From: Rhodococcus triatomae BKS 15-14
GTDB lineage: Bacteria > Actinomycetota > Actinomycetes > Mycobacteriales > Mycobacteriaceae
Reading direction: 5' to 3'
Assembly (NCBI GenBank): GCA_000341795.1
Contig: AODO01000069.1
Location: forward strand, 372,001 to 436,000
DNA length: 64,000 bases
Below the pieces are notes generated by a model that searched no databases, had not been told where the DNA came from, and worked only from the letters and a program-made list of their open reading frames with translations. Shown here piece after piece: positions 61,824 to 64,000 of this stretch (the first letter of the stretch is position 1; each line of letters begins with the position of its first letter). The position numbers and the translations under genes are program-made.

Positions 61824-63377
61824 ATGCCAGCTCCGTCCGCCGCAACCTTCGACAGGCTCGGGAAGCTCGTCGCCATTCCCGATGCCGCGAGCCGCCCGAC
61901 CCGGCCCGTCGTCGAGGCGTTCTCGGGCCGCGAATTGGCGACGATTCCCGTCGGCACCGCGCAGGACGCCGTCGACGCGATCGAGCGGGCGCGTGTCGCC
62001 CAGCGTGAGTGGGCGGCGCGGACACCCCTCGAGCGCGCCGAGATCTTCCACCGCTACCGTGACCTGGTCCTCGCCAACCGCGACGCACTGCTCGACATGG
62101 CGCAGGCGGAGACCGGCAAGGCGCGGGTGTCCGCGCTGGAGGAAGTCCTCGACATCGCGATGACGTCCCGCTTCTACGCCAGGCTCGCCCCGAAGGCCCT
62201 GCGCTCGAAGCGCGTGCAGGGCATGCTCCCCGGTCTGACCAAGACCGTCGTCCACCACCACGCGAAAGGTGTCGTCGGCGTCATCTCGCCGTGGAACTAC
62301 CCGATGACCCTCGCGGTCTCCGACGCCATCGCCGCCCTGCTCGCCGGCAACGCCGTCGTCCTCAAGCCCGACAGCCAGACCCCGTACTGTGCGCTCGCGT
62401 GCGTGGACCTGCTGTACCAGGCGGGTCTGCCGAAGGATCTGTTCGCCGTGGTCCCCGGTCCCGGATCGGTGGTCGGCACCGCCATAGTCGAGAACGCCGA
62501 CTACCTGATGTTCACCGGTTCCACCGCGACCGGTCAGTTGCTCGCCGAACAGGCCGGGCGCAGGCTCATCGGGTTCTCCGCCGAGCTCGGCGGCAAGAAC
62601 CCGATGATCGTGACGAAGGGCGCGAACCTGCGCGAGGTCGCCGACGCCGCCGTCCGCGCCTGCTTCTCCAACTCCGGCCAGCTGTGCATCTCCATCGAGC
62701 GGATCTACGTCGAGCAGCCGGTGGCGGCGGAGTTCACCCGGATCTTCGGTGAGCGGGTGAAGAACATCAAGCTCGCTCCCGGTTACGAGTTCGGGGTGGA
62801 GATGGGGTCGCTCGTGTCGGAATCGCAGGTCAAGACGGTCTCCGGGCATGTCGAGGACGCCGTCGCCAAGGGCGCGACCGTCGTCGCGGGAGGCCGGGCG
62901 CGTCCCGACCTCGGTCCGCTGTTCCACGAGCCGACGGTGCTGAGCGACGTCACCGACGACATGGAGTGCGCCCGCAACGAGACATTCGGTCCACTGGTGT
63001 CGATCTATCCCGTCGCCGACGTCGACGAGGCCGTCACCCGGGCCAACGACACCGAGTACGGACTGAACGCCAGCGTGTGGGCGGGAAGCAAGGCCGAGGG
63101 CGAGGCCATCGCCGCCCGTGTCCGCGCCGGTACCGTCAACGTCGACGAGGGGTACGCGCCGGCCTGGGGCAGCACCGCCGCGCCGATGGGCGGGATGGGC
63201 GTCTCCGGCGTGGGGCGCAGGCACGGCCTCGACGGCCTGCTCAAGTACACGGAATCGCAGACCGTCGCGACGACCCGTGTCCTCAACCTCGGCGGACCGC
63301 GGGGTCTGCCGCCGAAGATCTGGTCGAAGGTGCTCGCCCCGTTCATCGCGGTCATGAAATACCTGCCCGGGCGCTGA
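61824..63377 (+). CDS. NAD(P)-dependent aldehyde dehydrogenase, succinate-semialdehyde type
   Basis: The 517-aa ALDH has the oxyanion/cofactor residues S-P-W-N-Y-P near 155-160, general base E254 in A-E-L-G-G-K-N-P, catalytic C288 in G-Q-L-C-I-S and N-E-T-F-G-P-L-V. It resembles mycobacterial GabD2, a succinate-semialdehyde dehydrogenase, and the C-terminal extension ending near Y-L-P-G-R is also typical. With GltBD and GadB in the window it could serve a GABA shunt, but no GABA transaminase is present here. Confidence 0.9.
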   Translation: MPAPSAATFDRLGKLVAIPDAASRPTRPVVEAFSGRELATIPVGTAQDAVDAIERARVAQREWAARTPLERAEIFHRYRDLVLANRDALLDMAQAETGKARVSALEEVLDIAMTSRFYARLAPKALRSKRVQGMLPGLTKTVVHHHAKGVVGVISPWNYPMTLAVSDAIAALLAGNAVVLKPDSQTPYCALACVDLLYQAGLPKDLFAVVPGPGSVVGTAIVENADYLMFTGSTATGQLLAEQAGRRLIGFSAELGGKNPMIVTKGANLREVADAAVRACFSNSGQLCISIERIYVEQPVAAEFTRIFGERVKNIKLAPGYEFGVEMGSLVSESQVKTVSGHVEDAVAKGATVVAGGRARPDLGPLFHEPTVLSDVTDDMECARNETFGPLVSIYPVADVDEAVTRANDTEYGLNASVWAGSKAEGEAIAARVRAGTVNVDEGYAPAWGSTAAPMGGMGVSGVGRRHGLDGLLKYTESQTVATTRVLNLGGPRGLPPKIWSKVLAPFIAVMKYLPGR

Positions 63378-63397
63378 CGGCATGAGACGGTGGTGAC

Positions 63398-63847
63398 ATG
63401 GACGTCGCGAACATCGAGGTCGAGGCACCGCCGTCGCGGGTATGGGATCTGGTCACCGACATCGCCGGCTACCACCGGTTCAGTCCCGAGAACACGGGCG
63501 GGCACTGGACGGGTGGTGAGCCCGTCACCGTCGGCGCCACCTTCACCGGCGGTAACCGGCACGGCATGATCCGGTGGACGACGCACTGCACCGTCGTCGA
63601 CGTCCTCCCGGGGCAACGATTCTCGTTCCAGTCGGACGAGCCGAAGGCCCGCTGGACGTACGAGGTGCAGCCCACCGAGACCGGCACCAGGATCACCGAG
63701 ACTCGCGAGATCTACGGAACACCGGCCTGGTACGTGCGCCTGATCCAGCGGTCCCGCCTCATCGGCAGCGATCGCGACGCGCTGATGCAGCAGGGCATGC
63801 ACGACACTCTCACCGCGATGAAGCGGTATCTGGAAAACCGGGGCTGA
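63398..63847 (+). CDS. SRPBCC-family protein
   Basis: The 149-aa cytoplasmic helix-grip protein starts I-E-V-E-A-P-P-S-R-V-W-D-L-V-T-D-I and contains G-Q-R-F-S-F and T-R-I-T-E-T-R. It follows the aldehyde dehydrogenase by 20 bp on the same strand, so it is probably co-transcribed. The ligand is unknown. Confidence 0.85.
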   Translation: MDVANIEVEAPPSRVWDLVTDIAGYHRFSPENTGGHWTGGEPVTVGATFTGGNRHGMIRWTTHCTVVDVLPGQRFSFQSDEPKARWTYEVQPTETGTRITETREIYGTPAWYVRLIQRSRLIGSDRDALMQQGMHDTLTAMKRYLENRG

Positions 63848-63881
63848 CCTCGGTCAGTGTCCGACCTGGACGGTCAGCCCC
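63840..63881. terminator. Hairpin between convergent genes
   Basis: GGGGCTGACC (63840-63849) pairs with GGTCAGCCCC (63872-63881), and a second inner palindrome CTGACC-TC-GGTCAG overlaps it. It lies across the two convergent 3' ends. Confidence 0.5.
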
Positions 63882-64000
63882 GCGTTGTCGAGCTTCTTGA
63901 CGCGCCTGTGCTCGGCGACCACCAGACCGGACCCGAGCACCAGGCACGCGGCGCACACGGCCGCGCCGATCCACGCCCAGCCGGCGAAGCCGTAGCCGGC
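63854..64000 (-). CDS. C-terminal end of a membrane protein (probably MFS transporter), truncated by the window
   Basis: The minus-strand frame is open from the window edge to a TGA at 63854. It encodes A-G-Y-G-F-A-G-W-A-W-I-G-A-A-V-C-A-A-C-L-V-L-G, a hydrophobic helix, then V-A-E-H-R-R-V-K-K and a short tail. This looks like the last helix of an MFS transporter; the family is uncertain. Confidence 0.5.
   Translation of the reverse strand, partial: AGYGFAGWAWIGAAVCAACLVLGSGLVVAEHRRVKKLDNAGLTVQVGH

Overview
The window looks like chromosomal DNA of a mycolic-acid actinobacterium, most probably Rhodococcus. The G+C content is high and starts are often GTG or TTG behind GGAGG-type ribosome sites. 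The left end carries the origin-proximal order seen in Mycobacterium and Rhodococcus: rodA, pstP, fhaB and fhaA, then tRNA-Leu. A mycobacterial-type cutinase, a two-domain LysX and a DUF5313 protein fit the same group. No insertion sequence, prophage, CRISPR array or rRNA was seen. Most of the window is ordinary core or soft-core chromosome with two accessory-looking catabolic or transport blocks.

Layout. 1-5.2 kb: cell-wall growth and Ser/Thr phospho-signalling operon (minus strand) and tRNA-Leu(CAG). 5.2-11.4 kb: single genes (MerR, secreted SRPBCC, VOC, AlkD-like, RibD/DHFR-like) and a divergent FAD-monooxygenase/TetR pair separated by four operators phased exactly 21 bp apart. 11.6-17.8 kb: gltBD glutamate synthase and a strong terminator. 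17.9-25 kb: two secreted Ig-like repeat proteins, a cutinase, a small proline-rich ORF and a bile-acid-symporter-family transporter with a divergent LysR. 26-27.3 kb: metallophosphoesterase and a SnoaL remnant. 27.3-37.2 kb: a coherent catabolic locus with an MFS importer, a PucR regulator, a Zn alcohol dehydrogenase and a tightly coupled five-gene operon (thiolase, acyl-CoA ligase, tandem PCC/DUF296 protein, SDR, GlcD-like FAD oxidase). Both divergent promoter regions of this locus carry a GTGAC-N4-GTCAC dyad. 38.2-43.8 kb: a four-gene minus-strand operon (amidohydrolase, ABC-type protein with a degenerate P-loop, YhgE/Pip permease, glutamate decarboxylase). 44.6-50 kb: lysX block and small genes. 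50.4-57.6 kb: PhoX-like phosphatase behind a PHO-box-like repeat, an L,D-transpeptidase, RraA, a glycine-rich exported protein with a long leader, and an alpha/beta-hydrolase/cyclase fusion. 58.5-61 kb: ahpF and ahpC with an OxyR-type site. 61-64 kb: a decayed haloperoxidase, a succinate-semialdehyde-type dehydrogenase, an SRPBCC protein and the tail of a membrane protein.

How genes may work together. GltBD makes glutamate, GadB would convert it to GABA, and the aldehyde dehydrogenase at 61.8 kb could finish a GABA shunt if a GABA transaminase lies elsewhere. AhpC/AhpF form a peroxide-reducing pair. The best candidates for something undescribed are the PCC-domain catabolic operon (31.4-37.2 kb), the amidohydrolase/pseudo-ATPase/YhgE/GadB operon, and the 21-bp-phased operator array. 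All functions are inferred from sequence reading alone; no database search was run.
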